DNA of 64,000 nucleotides from Gavia stellata (taxonomy: Eukaryota; Chordata; Aves; Gaviiformes; Gaviidae), in the NCBI RefSeq assembly GCF_030936135.1, contig NC_082616.1:11901001-11965000 (forward strand), written 5' to 3'. The notes beneath the pieces were generated by a model. It made no database searches. It had not been told where the DNA came from and was given only the letters and a program-made list of their open reading frames with translations. The first letter of the stretch is position 1, and every line of letters begins with the position of its first letter. Of this stretch, positions 1 through 12,900 are shown piece after piece. The position numbers and the translations under genes are program-made.

Positions 1-275
1 ATTATAATAGGCTCTACGTTAATGAGTACCCTTAAAAAATAATATCCTAGTTTACTTGCAAGCACAGAAGTTGTTTCATTAGTTGTACCTGTGAATCCCT
101 TTTTATCTACATAAAAAATACATTTTGCTTTGTTATTATTTTCCAGAGGCGATGCTAAAAGATGGTGGAGAAGAACAATTTGAAGGAGAGCGCTATTCAT
201 TTCAGATCATTGGAGATAAAGTCTGAATTATTTTTTTTTTCCTTCTTTTATCCCACCTCACCCCACCCCCCCCAG

Positions 276-392
276 CAGGTAGCGAGCAGCCTTTGCAAGA
301 GCATCTTTCCGTTGCATAATCTGAAATGCATTTTCGTAACCGCTGCTTGGGACTCGGGTTTTACATCTCTCGTCCTGGAACGCAACAACCGG
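276..392 (+). other. Exon-like segment with strong splice signals, unassigned
   Basis: A long pyrimidine tract (about 231-273) ends in CCCAG, giving a near-ideal plus-strand acceptor, and the segment closes with CGG|GTGAGT, a near-ideal donor. The 117 bases between are exactly 39 open codons in the frame starting at 276, and a second CAG directly follows the first (tandem acceptor). I do not recognise the encoded residues. The opposite strand is also open over this stretch. It could be an internal exon of a non-coding or unseen gene, or chance. Confidence 0.25.
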
Positions 393-949
393 GTGAGTCT
401 GACTCGTCTGAAACCTCTTTGGCCACTTAAATAGCGTGTTCAAGAATAACGTGGCAGGGAGCTCCATGTAACTGTGTGACCACATATCTTCTTGTGATCC
501 CGTCCCCTTGGTGGTTTGCTCTCTGCCAAGAATTTACCGGTGACCACTTATTCAGCCTTACGTGTCAGAGTAAGGGAAAGAGTAAGTTTGCTTTGAAGCG
601 CAGTTTCAGAGGCTCGTACGAGGCAGCCCACACCAGGAGAGGTCACTGCCCGTGCATCGTTCATCTTTGGAGACTTCCCATTGCCTGGTGGCATCACTTG
701 CCAGCTCCTCTCCTGCCCTGGCTCTGTCTGTCACTGGTTTCCTGACACCTCTGGTCCACGTCCTGTATTTATTACCTAAAAACGCCGGTGCAGACCTTCA
801 GGTGAGCAACCTGGTGTTACCATAGTGCCCTTTGCTGCCCACCAGACTTGGACCATCACGTTTAACTGAAGAGAAGGGACCCCAAGGACCTTCCCAGCTC
901 TGTCCCCGGACCCCCCACTGCCAGCAGGACCCCACCGCCGGACCACCCT

Positions 950-1345
950 GCATCCCTCGCTCGTCGCATCAAGCGGGGACAACCTGCAGCCGCTGCACCG
1001 CAGGGGTAAGCGAGCGCCTGGGGCGTGAAAAGCATGGCAGGCTGAAGGCTGGAAGACAGCCAACAGCTCGCTCGTACTTCAGCGACCCTCCCCGTCCCTC
1101 TTACCTCACCTTCACCTGCTCTCCTCGGCGCCGTTCCTCCGCCGGGACCTGCCGCTGCCGCCACCGCCTTTTGTAGCGTGGGGAGAAGGGCGGGGCGGGG
1201 CGGGACGCCCCCGGGAACCGCCGGGAGGAGCAGCTTCTGCAGCCCCGCTCGCCTTTGCGAGGCTGGCAGAGGGGGCTTGCGCCAGAGATGCTTCTCCCCG
1301 GCGAAATCCGTAAAGTTTTCCCCATCGTGCCGGTACCAGCGGCTG
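950..1345. promoter_or_regulatory. CpG-rich patch, possible promoter of an unassigned transcript
   Basis: CpG dinucleotides are dense here, with GC boxes of the GGGCGGGGCGGGGCGGG type at about 1189-1204. The flanks are ordinary. Donor-like sequences exist on both strands (GGGGTAAGC near 1005 on plus, AAGGTGAGGTAAG near 1107-1119 on minus). This is what a small CpG-island promoter looks like, but no coding exon could be attached to it. A non-coding RNA or the 5' exon of a gene outside the window are both possible. Confidence 0.45.
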
Positions 1346-4300
1346 CTCAGCCTGGTGCCGAGGGGAAAATCGAAGGTGGAAGTTGCTTGTTGTAACGCCT
1401 AGGCGGTGTGAGTGGTGTGGTCCCCAGGGATCCGCTGGCTTCGCTCCTTCCTGAGCGTCATGGGGAAGGGCTGGAAGCACCACGCGTGACCACAGGGTTA
1501 TAAAACTGATTTACTCCCATAATGTGATGTGTTGTGGGGTGTGCTTCCTAAGACGGGGAGGTTTTTGTACTGGGCTCTCTTATGCATGAACGCAAGGTCT
1601 TATGTGCAAGAAGTGCTCCTGCAAAGTCAGCAATCGTACCTTTTGCGCACTTCAACTAGGGATAAAAAAGTAACGGGATTTTCTTAGTGTTTGTAGTGCT
1701 CCCGTGAAAGATGAGCTCTTCGTTTGCAGCTTGTTTGAATCGTGATGCCAACAGAAGGGGAGTCAACAGATTGCACAAGGTGTAGGGCTCTGTCATCTGC
1801 TCTACTTTTTCTGCTCTTGACTCTTTTTTTTTTTCCACTCTTTTGTAACTGCCAGTGACTGGAAACTCTTGCGGCAGCCCAGAGGCTCCCCTGTCCAGTC
1901 CTGGGGGGCTGGAAAACCCCAAGGTTGTTTGTGCTCTATTTCTAGTCTGACTGGGCACTTTCCTGCCCCAGCAGGTTCTGGGAATTGCCCTGAAGTCATC
2001 CATTCTTCAGACAGATCCTAACTTGCTTTAGTAGAAGAGACAGGAAATCAAGAGCATTTTGGACATGTCAGGAGAGATTCTTGCTCCTGCTTTCAACTTG
2101 GGGTGACCCCCTGTCAACAGCCATTTCTCCCCGACGCGTCTTCCTTCCTTCATCTAAATACAGCTCTGCTGCTCTGGAAACTCAGCCTGCAGTTCCCTCT
2201 TTGGGAAGGTGGAGCAGCTGTATTCTAGCACAGGGCCCGTCAAACCACCTCTCTTCAGCCGGCCGTGAGAGTAAACCACAGTTGGAAGTGACAAAGTGAA
2301 AAAAAAAATCTTTTGGTAAAGAGTGGTTATTCCACCAACACGCTGTGCTGGCATTATCCTAACATCTGTTTCATCCAGCACGCGTTCTGTGCATTCATTT
2401 ATTCTCCTTTTTTTTTTTGAAGGCAACCTCTTATTGTGGGGATTGTGGAGGAAGAGCAGCACACGAGAAAGCTCTGTGTGAGTGAGTAGGGAAAGTACTC
2501 ACAACGCGGCTGAGAGCAGGACCAAGGCAGGGTCCCTGCAAGGACTCAGTAAAGGGATTTCATTCCTGAAATAGGTCATCTTCCACTTGTTCACTGTCTC
2601 TCTGCAGGGGATGTTTTACTGTGCTGGAAGTAAAATTTAAGGGAGGAGAGCTGAACCTGTGCAAGACCTGCTCAAATCCAGCGAGGGTGAGCGCCAGCCT
2701 TCAGGAAACCAGACCTCAAAGGAGCCTCTCGTATTAAGGTGGGCTTAGATCTGGGTGCTGGACGAAAACTGTAGGTCACGTCTCTAGAGCTAGACAAGTA
2801 AGATATTTATGACCGGGAAATGCACTTGTCTGCCTCCGCGCAGGGAGAGGGAGTAATACCCCGCATTTCTTTACCACATGAGAAAATCTTTCCAAGACTG
2901 ATCGTCTTATTTCACCCCTTCAGCTGAGTGAAACTTCCCAGGGACTGTCTCACCTGCACATTGAGCCACTGCCTCCTCTCAGCCGTGTCTGTCAGCTGTG
3001 CAGATGTCGTACATAAATATTCTCTCTACTTTTTGACCCAGTCTTGCAGCTAATTAATAATTTGTGAGTTTAAATGACAATTAAAAATGAGCTCTAGAAT
3101 GAATCCCTATTGTCTGAAGTCTAACGGCTGCAATATTTGAGCAGTGTCTTTGAGTAAAAATGCAAATAAAGACGTAGCAATAAAGACATGACTCTTATCT
3201 TCTACAGAATATCCTGATTTCGTTTTCTGATAGAGGTCTTGGCAAGAAGCGAGCGCTGCCGTTCTTAGACGGGTTTGGGTTGTGTAGGAGGAGCCCACAA
3301 GTGACTTCGAAGCGTTCCTGTGCAGGTAAGTTGGGGAGTTTGTTAAGTGCTTGTACTGATGTTTGTTCTTTCTGTGTGCCCTGGGACCTAAACCAGCTCA
3401 TTCTTTGAACTCTTCTCGTAGAAGTGGCATGTTTCACTTTCCCAGATGTACTTTCCTTTGATATAATTCCCTTTGACTAATTGCAGATCATATCAGTACC
3501 ACTGCTGTACGTTTGCTGTCTGCCATTCACATTATTTTCCATGTTGCTGATTCTTAAATGAGCATGGAAACAAGTGTACCTCTCAGGCTGAGAAGCAAAC
3601 CTGCATAATATCTCGGGCATAAATCTAAGCAGACCAGCACCGAAACCTGCAGCCCTCCAGTTCTGCTTTGTGCTTTCCGCATACCAGAAGGGGCTTGTTT
3701 TTCCCCGTTTTTGGTACTGACAGGTTCCTGCACCTCAGGGCTTGTCTGGGAGAGGGTTGAAGCAGCAAGTTACTTTCAGTTGCACATTTCTCTTAGATTC
3801 AGGTGTGTTAGAACATAAAATTACATTGAAAGTCATTATTTCTAGCAGTACCAACTCACGGTCTGTCGTGCCCTTTGGGTTTTTTTGCGTGCATCTTCCC
3901 TGCTCCCCTCAGCCCTGCCTTGGTGGTTCTCTCCCAGATCAGCTGTCGATCGGGGAGAGGTGGGAGAGGGTGGAAAAGAAAAGCATGTTCTTCATCTTGG
4001 TGGATTTGCGCAGGGCGGGCCCATCTGTGAGCGTGTTGCTTCCTGCACAAGGGGAAGTAGAGGCTGAGGAATATGGAGAACTGGCTACAGCTTTCGTGGG
4101 CTTGGCAACAGCGTGGTTTGCTTATGAAATGGCAAAAGTTGGCATTAGCGGTGCACCGAGGTGCTGTGGCTGCTTAGTCAAAGAGTTTGTGCTTCCCCAT
4201 CGCGCTGGGGACTTCCATCCTGTGTGAGGAAGTGGAATTCTTTACATTCCGCAAAATAACTATTCTTATCTTTTCCTCTGATCTAATTACCACAACTGAG

Positions 4301-6583
4301 GGGCGTGAAGGCAGGAAAGTTTAGTGTGTTGTGGTTTCTCTTCCCTTTAGTATGACCTAGCCAGACGGATGCCGAGGAGGTCTGACACCGTCCCAACCCA
4401 CGCCGCGTATCCACGTTCTGCAGCGGGGCACTGTGGTACGTACACCCACATCAAACCTGGGGCTTGGGCGCTCGGCCCAGCACTAAGACTGTCTGTGCTG
4501 CCTCTCCTAAGAGCAGCCAAGCAGATACGGGGCAGCCTCGATTCAAAATAAAACTATCATGAGGGATTGCACAAATCCACCGCTTCCACCAACTGCCGGA
4601 GCCTTAATGAGAAGGTTCATCCAGTCCCTTGCAAAGAGAGCTTAGTGACGCTAAGGCTAAACACGTGTTTATTTTTTCTTACTGTTTGTTGACTTGGGAT
4701 GCGTCTTTGCTGCTGTGGACCTGAGCGAGTGACACCTGTGGCAGTCCCGAACTGGCATTAAGGCAGCTCAGGGGTAACTGCAGCTGGAGTTGCTGCCGAA
4801 ATGCTCCTCCGAAGCAGGGGAGGTAGCGAGGTGGGGAGCCCTTCCTAAAGCTTTGCGGAGTGGGCAACAACGTGCTTGTGTGTGGCCAAAAACCACCTTT
4901 GGTCAGCATAGGGCCCAGAGTCATACCAGGCACTTGATGAGAAGATGGGTCCAGTTGACTGTTCAGTCAAGTAAAAGAACTTTAGGGAAACTAAGTTAAA
5001 GATCTAAAGTCAGGAGAACACTGCTTTTAACATCTTCTCTTTTCTAAAAGCTACTGGCTAAATACAGGATTAAAACTTAAGTAACTTTTTGCTTGTTTAT
5101 CTCATGCTTCACAAAAGATTGGGGGGGAGAAATCTGGGTAGAAGACTCTCTTCCAGGGGAAAAAAGTCTGGGTAGAAGAGTCTTCCCCTTTTTCAGTTTC
5201 CTCTGTCACATTGCGAAGCCATCAGAAATAAGGGTATGATCAGGGACAATGACTTTGAATTTAAATGCTGTTATCATCCTGCTGCTGCTGTTTTGGTTTT
5301 CTACTCTATGAGACAATAAACTGGGTTCTATTGCAACAGTCCAGCAGTTTAACTTGGTATTTAGGGTAGCGTTCCACTAGTCATACGCCAAACAGTTGGC
5401 GGATTTCCGTCTGACATCAGTTATGAAATTCCTGTACCTTGCACAGCAGCTTTAGAAAAGAGGAAATGTAGTGGGCTTACGTATGTGATCAAGACACGGA
5501 ACGTAGACCATTGCCGCAGCCCGAAATGCTGCCCAGCCATTGCTCCTCCAGCGCAGGCATCCTCACAGCCCTTACGCAGCGCTCTCCAGCGCCCTGTGCT
5601 GGAACTTACCTTACTGAATGCTCTCTCTTCGTTTTCTCAGCTGTCAACTCGCAATTTCTGGACTTCTTCCAACGCACGCTCGGCCCAGGGCGCGTGCTGG
5701 CACCAGGACTGAAGGACACAGGCGTCATCTTTCTGATTTGGAGTAACTCATGCACCACCGTCACACCTGGTAAAAGCGCTGAAGCAGCTTTCTGCCAGCC
5801 CTGCCGTGTTCTCCTGAGGGAAGGAAATTCTTGAGGGTGTCAGGGGTGTTGGCTACAAGCCAGTGATTTACAAACTTCTTTTTTTACCTATTTAAAAACT
5901 ACTATTTAAAAAGTATAATGGAAATCTACTTAACATACCGCTGTTAAGTAATATTTCAATTACTTTCTAGGAATCTCTGTTGCCAGCAGACTAAAGCTTC
6001 ATGTGCCTGCACCAAAAAAAAATCTTCTTTGCAGGGTAGGCATGCTCCCAGGAAACAGACTTCCATCCTGGTATTGTCCGTGAAGAGGCAGGTGGATGTA
6101 GCGAGTCTTTGTCAGCGAAAAGGAAACCACACAGGCACCCACAGACGGCTGAATACAGACGCAGGGGAGTCCCGAGGTCTAGTTAATACTGACAACTCTG
6201 CCCCAAAGAATGCTCTTTGTACGGCACTAGTATCATACCTTAGTGCCCTAACAGCAAAGCTGACTGATGTCAGTAAGAATGTTCAGCAAAATAAATATAT
6301 TACGATGAACCCTACAGCGTTAATGTAAAAAAAAAAAAAGTCCTGGAAAGCAGCCCAGGCTGAGGGAAGAAATAACAGTTGAAGGGGGTAAGGTGAGGTA
6401 GGATTGGGGCAGTAATACCGCTCCGAGCGATCACACTGAGGTAACATTGGTGTTTGGACAAAGTTACAGCAGTAGAACAATTATTAGTGGTGCAGCAGCT
6501 GCTGAAGGATCCCGAGCAAGAAGTGTTGGTTTCACTTTTTTGTTCTGTTGGCAGTTCAACTCCTCAGCTGAAGCTGGACCTTG

Positions 6584-6589
6584 TTTATT
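6584..6589 (-). terminator. ERLEC1: Likely polyadenylation signal of ERLEC1
   Basis: The minus strand reads AATAAA here, 300 bases past the ERLEC1 stop codon at 6889-6891. No closer canonical hexamer was seen on this strand, so a 3' UTR of about 320 bases is the simplest model. Longer alternatives are possible. Confidence 0.55.
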
Positions 6590-6888
6590 TCGCCTTTTTG
6601 AAGTTGGTAATGCATACCTTAACAACGGTGACGATGATTGTAGAATGTGTCATACACAAGTCAAACAGGAAGTGCAAGACAAGATTTTAATCATTAAAAG
6701 TTTATCAATAACCTCTTATATACACATAGTTATACACAGAGTGGTTCACGAGTCCCTCATCTTAGAGAATTCTGCTGGTGAGGTTGGTTGGCTGAAAGCT
6801 GCTCTCTGCCTTTGGCATCCCGCAGGCGGGATGTTAACGTGGAAAACGCCAGCGGGGTTGGTGACAGGTATGGCTTGCTTCGCGGGCT

Positions 6889-6960
6889 CTAGCTGGGCAC
6901 TGAAAGGAGCCCGTATTCATCTGCTGTATCCAGAATTTTACAGATGACTGGAGACTCCAC
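6889..6960 (-). CDS. ERLEC1: ERLEC1 terminal coding exon 14 (residues 463-485)
   Basis: Twenty-three codons plus TAG at 6891-6889. It encodes [19 protein letters not shown] and ends SVPS. The acceptor is TTCAAG and joins exon 13 in phase 0. Confidence 0.95.
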   Translation of the reverse strand: MESPVICKILDTADEYGLLSVPS

Positions 6961-9900
6961 CTTGAACACAAGAGATCAAAAGGTTAAAGACTGTGACATC
7001 ACTGACAAAGTTGTACAAGGGATTGCAACAGGGATCGTGAGATTAATGACAGCAGACTGCAAGAGGCAAAGTACTCGAGCATCACTTTGTAAAATTTAGT
7101 AAGTGCTTTTTCTTTCGGGTATGGCCTCTATAGTACATTAACAGCATAACTGCTGTAATTAATTAACGACCATCCTTCCTCTAAGCAAGTGCAATGGAAC
7201 AAAAAGCCGTACTTGGTGAGCAGCCACGTATTTGGGCTAGAGCACACAGGAATCTTTTGTGAAGCGTTTTAAACATGTGCCCAGAGACGTCCTCTACTAG
7301 GTGGCACCTGATCTTAGGGGATTCAAGGATGTCTTACATACCCCAAGGATGTATTGGCAAGAATGAGGCTCTAACATGTATATGGTCACAGCATGAGGGG
7401 AATCGGATTCTTTACATCTGAAAAGGGAAGGGAAATTTTGCAGTGTTTAGCATGTAATAACCACAAAACTAAAACATCTATTTCCCTAGTGTCTATAGCA
7501 TTTTTACTACAGTCACTGCTTTCTGAGCTTTATGAAGATGACAGAGGCTTTCCCCTCTGACAAGGGAAGCAGAGACACAAAACATCAGCTTGCTAAAGAA
7601 GTTAACTTACTTCAATTTCACAGTCACCTGCCTTGGCTTGTCTGTTAAGTCACAAACATCTCCATTTCCATAGAAATGAGACACCATCCTGCCACAAGAG
7701 ATTGGATGAAAAAGTTTGGAAATGTTAAACACAATTCTTAAGCACACAGCTAACTTGTGTGATACAGTATCTCACCATTCTTCAACTATTTCACTCCAAC
7801 GTACAAACCAAAGTAGTAACACGCTGTATTTCAGTTACTGCAGAAGCAAATAGTTGTTTGCTATTCGAAAATCTTCTCTGTGTCATATCCTAAGTGTTGA
7901 AATACCTTTTCTGATCCTGCATGTTGACTGGGGAGGGGGTGGAATCTATACACACTGCTCTTGACAGTGTATGGTGTCTATTAGTAAACCAAATATCCAC
8001 ACCCTACATTTATTCTTCTCTATCGCAAGTCTGAGACCAAGGCAGGACCAGATAGCCAGAGCAGCAGTTGCAGTGACCGTACCTAACCGTCTGTGTGCCG
8101 TCTTCTTTAAGATAGTAGGTTCTAGCAGCGTTCTTCCTGGACCATTCGATGTGTTCCTCTTTGCTCCAGGTACCCACAACCACGGAAGTCTTGCCACTCT
8201 CCTTATCCTAAAAAAGGAAAAGCTGATAATTACACCTTGTCTTATACGATGAACAGCGAGGACATTTTAATGACGTGTAGAATGTCATTTCTAGAGCAAG
8301 TCTGCTGCAAGAACATGTTCTGTTGACAGCATTTGGGACAAACTATGACCGATCTTGTATTAGGGTCAAGAGTCAAGTTGATGGTCTCCTCAGAACAGCC
8401 ACCCAGGCTGTGTGAGCTGGGAAGAGAGTTTCAATGACCGGAAGAGCATTCCTGCAAACATGCCCACATTTTTTCAGCTTTGATTATCACTGTGCTCTCC
8501 CCGATGTGGTACCCACATCCCCCTGCATAAACTTAGGCAGCACACAGAGGATTTCTTTTCTGAAATCCAACTCCTTAAACCCAAGATGTGATCAGCCAAG
8601 AAAAGGATGCTTTTTTTAAAAAAAAAAAAAAAATTGTAGACAGATTCTTTAACCCTTTTCCCCCCACACCCACAGCCATCTGGTGGCACAACATAAAGCT
8701 GTTTAAACACACCTCATGATACTGGTGCACATATTTGCCGTAGCAGAATTCATACTTCCACCAACCAACACCCTAGGGAGAGGTATAATCTCAGCGTTAA
8801 AACAAATCAAAACCCCCAAACGGAACACCCCAGAACAACCACATCCATTTCCCTCCAGACCCTAAACCACTGGCTATTTTAGCTGTTAAACTCCATACTT
8901 GTTAATTAGATATGTTGATTCAAGGTTTGTGCTGAGAGAGAATCTCTTGTTAGACTAATTGACAAACAGAGGCAAGGGATGAAATAAATGAGTTTAAGCA
9001 AAGACTCTTGGAAGAGCCACATAGGACTAAATTCCTTAAACTATTTGTACACCCCCTATTCAACTTCTAAAGAAATACTTTCTTCTTTCAAAGATGGGGA
9101 AATTTCAGTTGCCTTTTCTCTGCTGGCTGTTCTCTCCGTAAGTTTTATCAGATTTTTTTTTCCTCATTAACAAAATTACCCTGAACAACTCTCATGAGCT
9201 ACTTTCATTTCACTGTCTGCTCAAATAAATTGAATTTCAACAAGGTTAAAGATACCTTTTTAGCATAGACTTTGGTATAGAAGCCTTCCCTGTATCAATG
9301 CAAGGACAGGCAATTATTACGTGTGTAAGAATGCAACTATCGGAGTTCATGGAAAAACTAAACCAATACATAAACCAGTATGTGCAAATAAGGAGTAGCT
9401 GTTTTATTATACACAGCTTTACTTCTCACCCCATGGAAGCAGTAGGAACCACTAAGAAATTCCTTTATAAGTTGGTCATCGGTCAGTTTGGAGATGTGGG
9501 TTGTTCCCACAGTTAATAGTTGATGGCTTCCAACAGCAACTGGCTTATGAATGGAAGAAAATTTCTCTTCTTTTGTTGAATGCATTTCTTCCTGAAATCA
9601 AGTATACACAAACACACCCATTTAGGTTTTGTAAGTCCCTTGCAAAGTCTTATGAACTGTATGAAGTCACTTAATGCTAAGTGAAGGAGGCTGTGGGAAA
9701 CAGCAGGAAAGCATTTTGTCACTGTTTTCACTGTCTTTGGCATAGCTGAAAAAAGAAGATTGAAAGTCAAAAACTTAATACATTTGTAAACTGTAGGCTA
9801 CGAAGGCTACACAAGTTTTAAATTAGTAGTCCAAACTTCCTTGCTTTGTTTTCCTTCCAAATAAGGTAAGCTACAGATGATTTCAACAAGCTTAAAGGCT

Positions 9901-12900
9901 GTTTCAAAGACTGACATGGTCTTAAAAAGTTGGGTAAGAGAACTTATTCCACGGAACTGAAAGTTGTATGTGTTACAAAATGGAAAATAAATATTTTTGC
10001 TATTTAAAATTAAAGAAATCATACCTCCTTAACCCTTCTAAAAGGCATCTTCATCATTTCTTGCTGTTTCTCCAGCTGTTCCAGATTATGGGGCTTAAGT
10101 GGGGATCCTGGCAGAGACTGGCAAAAGATGTCATTCACAGGGGAAGCCCTGAACCTGTCCAAACAAGTTAGCAACGCATCACTTATTACGCCTTAAAGTA
10201 AAGACAGACTTTCTTATTGCTCTGAGTTTCTGACTGAGCTGGGCTGAGGTGTGTATTTTTTTTCCTTGTACTTGCACCGTCTCAGCCAAAGCTGCGCTGT
10301 TCTTACAACTGACGTAAATAGGCTTTTTGCCCAGCACCGTCTCCCTCCTAAGGCTGCCGCACAACTGGCAAGACAATCTAACCCCTCCTTGTCAAAAGGA
10401 GAAAGCTGCCTGTTAAAAGGCAAACTGCATTGTACGTGTAGTGTGAAAGTAGCGTCAAGGCTCCACGAAACCCTCTCAGAAGCTAGGAAATGGGAAAGAT
10501 TAAACTTGATAGATGCAGTTCCTATGTAATTAAAATAATACCTTCTTACATTATCTGACATGTACGGCTTTTCATACTGCATATATACCATTATTCCTTT
10601 ATCACTCTCTTCACAAGCCACGCCTGCAAAAAGCAGCTTATTTCAGGAAAGAAAAAGCAAAAAGATGAAGCAGAGTTACCATAGCTTTCTCCTTAGTTTA
10701 CACAAATGACGGCCTCATTAAACCACCAAATAAGCCTTAACAGAAATATTGAAGGGAACAACAAAGTGAAAATCATACTGACAACTGAAGCACTTGTTCA
10801 GTTTTCATTGCTCATCTCTTTGAAAAGGTCCTCTTTAGAGAAGGCTTATTTACAAAACAAATATGCTTCAGAGGCAAGGTGGTTCTTTGTGACATTCTCC
10901 CAGGAAGAGTCTGTAATGCACAGCAGTAGCTATATGACAATCACCACTGTAGTTAAAAGAATCTGAAAACGTTTCCTAAATAGTAATTGCACTCCAGATT
11001 AAATAAGCCTCGTACCAAAGAAGCCTAGTTTTAGCTGAATTTTATTTAAACAACATTAAGACTAATAGTTACAGTAGGCAAATATTACTTTTGACTGCCT
11101 TCCTCCCTGTCCTCAATTCCCACCGATTTAAAAAAAGTCAAATTGTACCAAATAAGAACGACAACTAGAACTAATGGATATACTTCTGCTAAGTTAATGC
11201 AAGTGCATTATTGGATAATATAATGGGCGTCGAGGAAAAGCGCTGGCGGCTGAAGCACTGCTCAGTGCTCTTTCAGGAACACATGACAGGAAAAGTGCAC
11301 TTAACGTAAAATGAGGTTGGTTTGTTGTTACCTCTGCTGACACTGAGCAGCGTTTCCAGCCTGCAACCTCCACCCATCTTTGTTTACTGAAGTGACATAA
11401 GTGGGAGAATAAAGATCTTGTATATTTATTTTAAGCATTTCCTGCTAGTGGCCAGGAAGCCTTCCATGCCTTCCCTTTGGGGTAGCAGCTCAAGATTTTA
11501 TTCTTATCAAATGATAGAACCATTTGCCTGTGCACTTTCTAGTCTTCTGCTGATAAAGAGGCTTAAAAGACTTATACAGTAAACAGGTAATAGTGCAACA
11601 GGTAAGTGCAACAGATAACACAGTATTACCAAACCCATCTACATGAGAAAATTCATAACTGATACTAAAATATTTAACAATAGCATAACTTATTTACTCC
11701 AACTGGCAAGTGTTATAAAATGCACAATTGAGGATTTTGTCCTTCAGACTTTGTTGCGTATTTCAGAACAGCTATTAAATACTCAAATACTCACTTGTTC
11801 TGGTGTCTGTCGGAAATTCAGAACTCCTGTCCATTATTTCCCCTTTAATCTGTATGTATGTCATGCACTTTGCAATTGTGTTTACACCCCTTGAAAAGTC
11901 ACAAATCCGTACTATCGAGACTAAGGATATCTCTTACATGCACGGTACCATTCAGGGGGAAAAAAAAAAAAAATCCTAAACTTTATTTTTGGAAAATATC
12001 ACTGAAATTGTGAATTCTTCACATATAAATGACTTACACAGCTGAAGGTAAAGCAATAAAGCAGGACAGAACAGATGGGAGCTCCTTAAGTTGGGAGTAC
12101 TGCTAAAATAAAGGTTAAGGCTATGGCTGAAGACCATACTTTTGTTTTCTGAAATTAGAGAACTCTGTGCACACATATAATGCATATTATGCAGTCTGCA
12201 GTCTTTGAACACCATGAAGATGATCCCCCAAGACCCTGAAATCATAAACTAAGAGGAGACAGGGTGTTCTTAATCTGCCTGCAGCCTTAATGCCCTCGTT
12301 TGTGTTTCTCCAGCGTGACAGGGCTAGAAACTTACCTGTTGAAAATAAAGTTATACTTCCAATTTGCTTCTCGTATGGGATCAATCGCTAGAGACTTACA
12401 AAATGCAAATACTGTGCAACTTAACATGAAAACTTCAGACTTGGCAAAACTGCACTTGCCAAAGTAAGTACATACAAGTGTCACAGCTCTGTACCAGAAA
12501 CCACAGCTGGATATATGCCTTATATAAATGCATACATGCATGGAAATGGATGAAAATTTGAAGCGATGTTAGCCAAAATTTGAGTACCGTACCTATATTT
12601 AGGATGGTTGCATAACAGAGGTGTCAATATAACCACTTCATATTCACAGGTTGTAACTTCTGCCACTGAAAGAATCTCATGCTTAGCTTCTGGATGACAG
12701 ATGTACATCACTGTACTTGATCTGGGCAGGTTCTGTCTCAAGCTACAAGGTGTGCCGTTTCCCATTTCTACTGGATAGTATGGGGTCATCTGCCCTTCTA
12801 TGTTTTTTGTAGGTATCTAGGTGAAAGCAAGTAAAAGTTAAGAATCACAGTAAAGCTCCTTCGACTCTTCTGAAATGAAAAGCGCTATTACACTGTGCAG

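Larger units (their letters stand above)
1..6560. other. Left intergenic region, no recognised protein gene
   Basis: No stretch here matches a protein I know, and no long conserved-looking reading frame is present. In mammals the gene facing the ERLEC1 3' end is GPR75, whose roughly 540-codon coding exon would be obvious. It is not in this window, so it is either further left or displaced. The region contains a CpG-rich patch near 950-1345, an exon-like segment at 276-392, and several plus-strand AATAAA hexamers (for example near 4547, 5315 and 6288) that could end an unseen transcript. Base composition is otherwise unremarkable. Confidence 0.6.

Noticed and set aside
258-485. Minus-strand frame opposite the exon-like segment at 276-392
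   Set aside because: Open, and it looks protein-like, but its acceptor side has a weak pyrimidine tract and I cannot match the residues to a family. The plus-strand splice signals are much better.
3742-4227. A 161-codon plus-strand frame downstream of ERLEC1
   Set aside because: It begins with TTG, matches nothing I know, and has no promoter or splice context.
1-6560. GPR75, expected next to ERLEC1 by mammalian gene order
   Set aside because: No frame with GPR75 residues exists in the window, so it is not reported.
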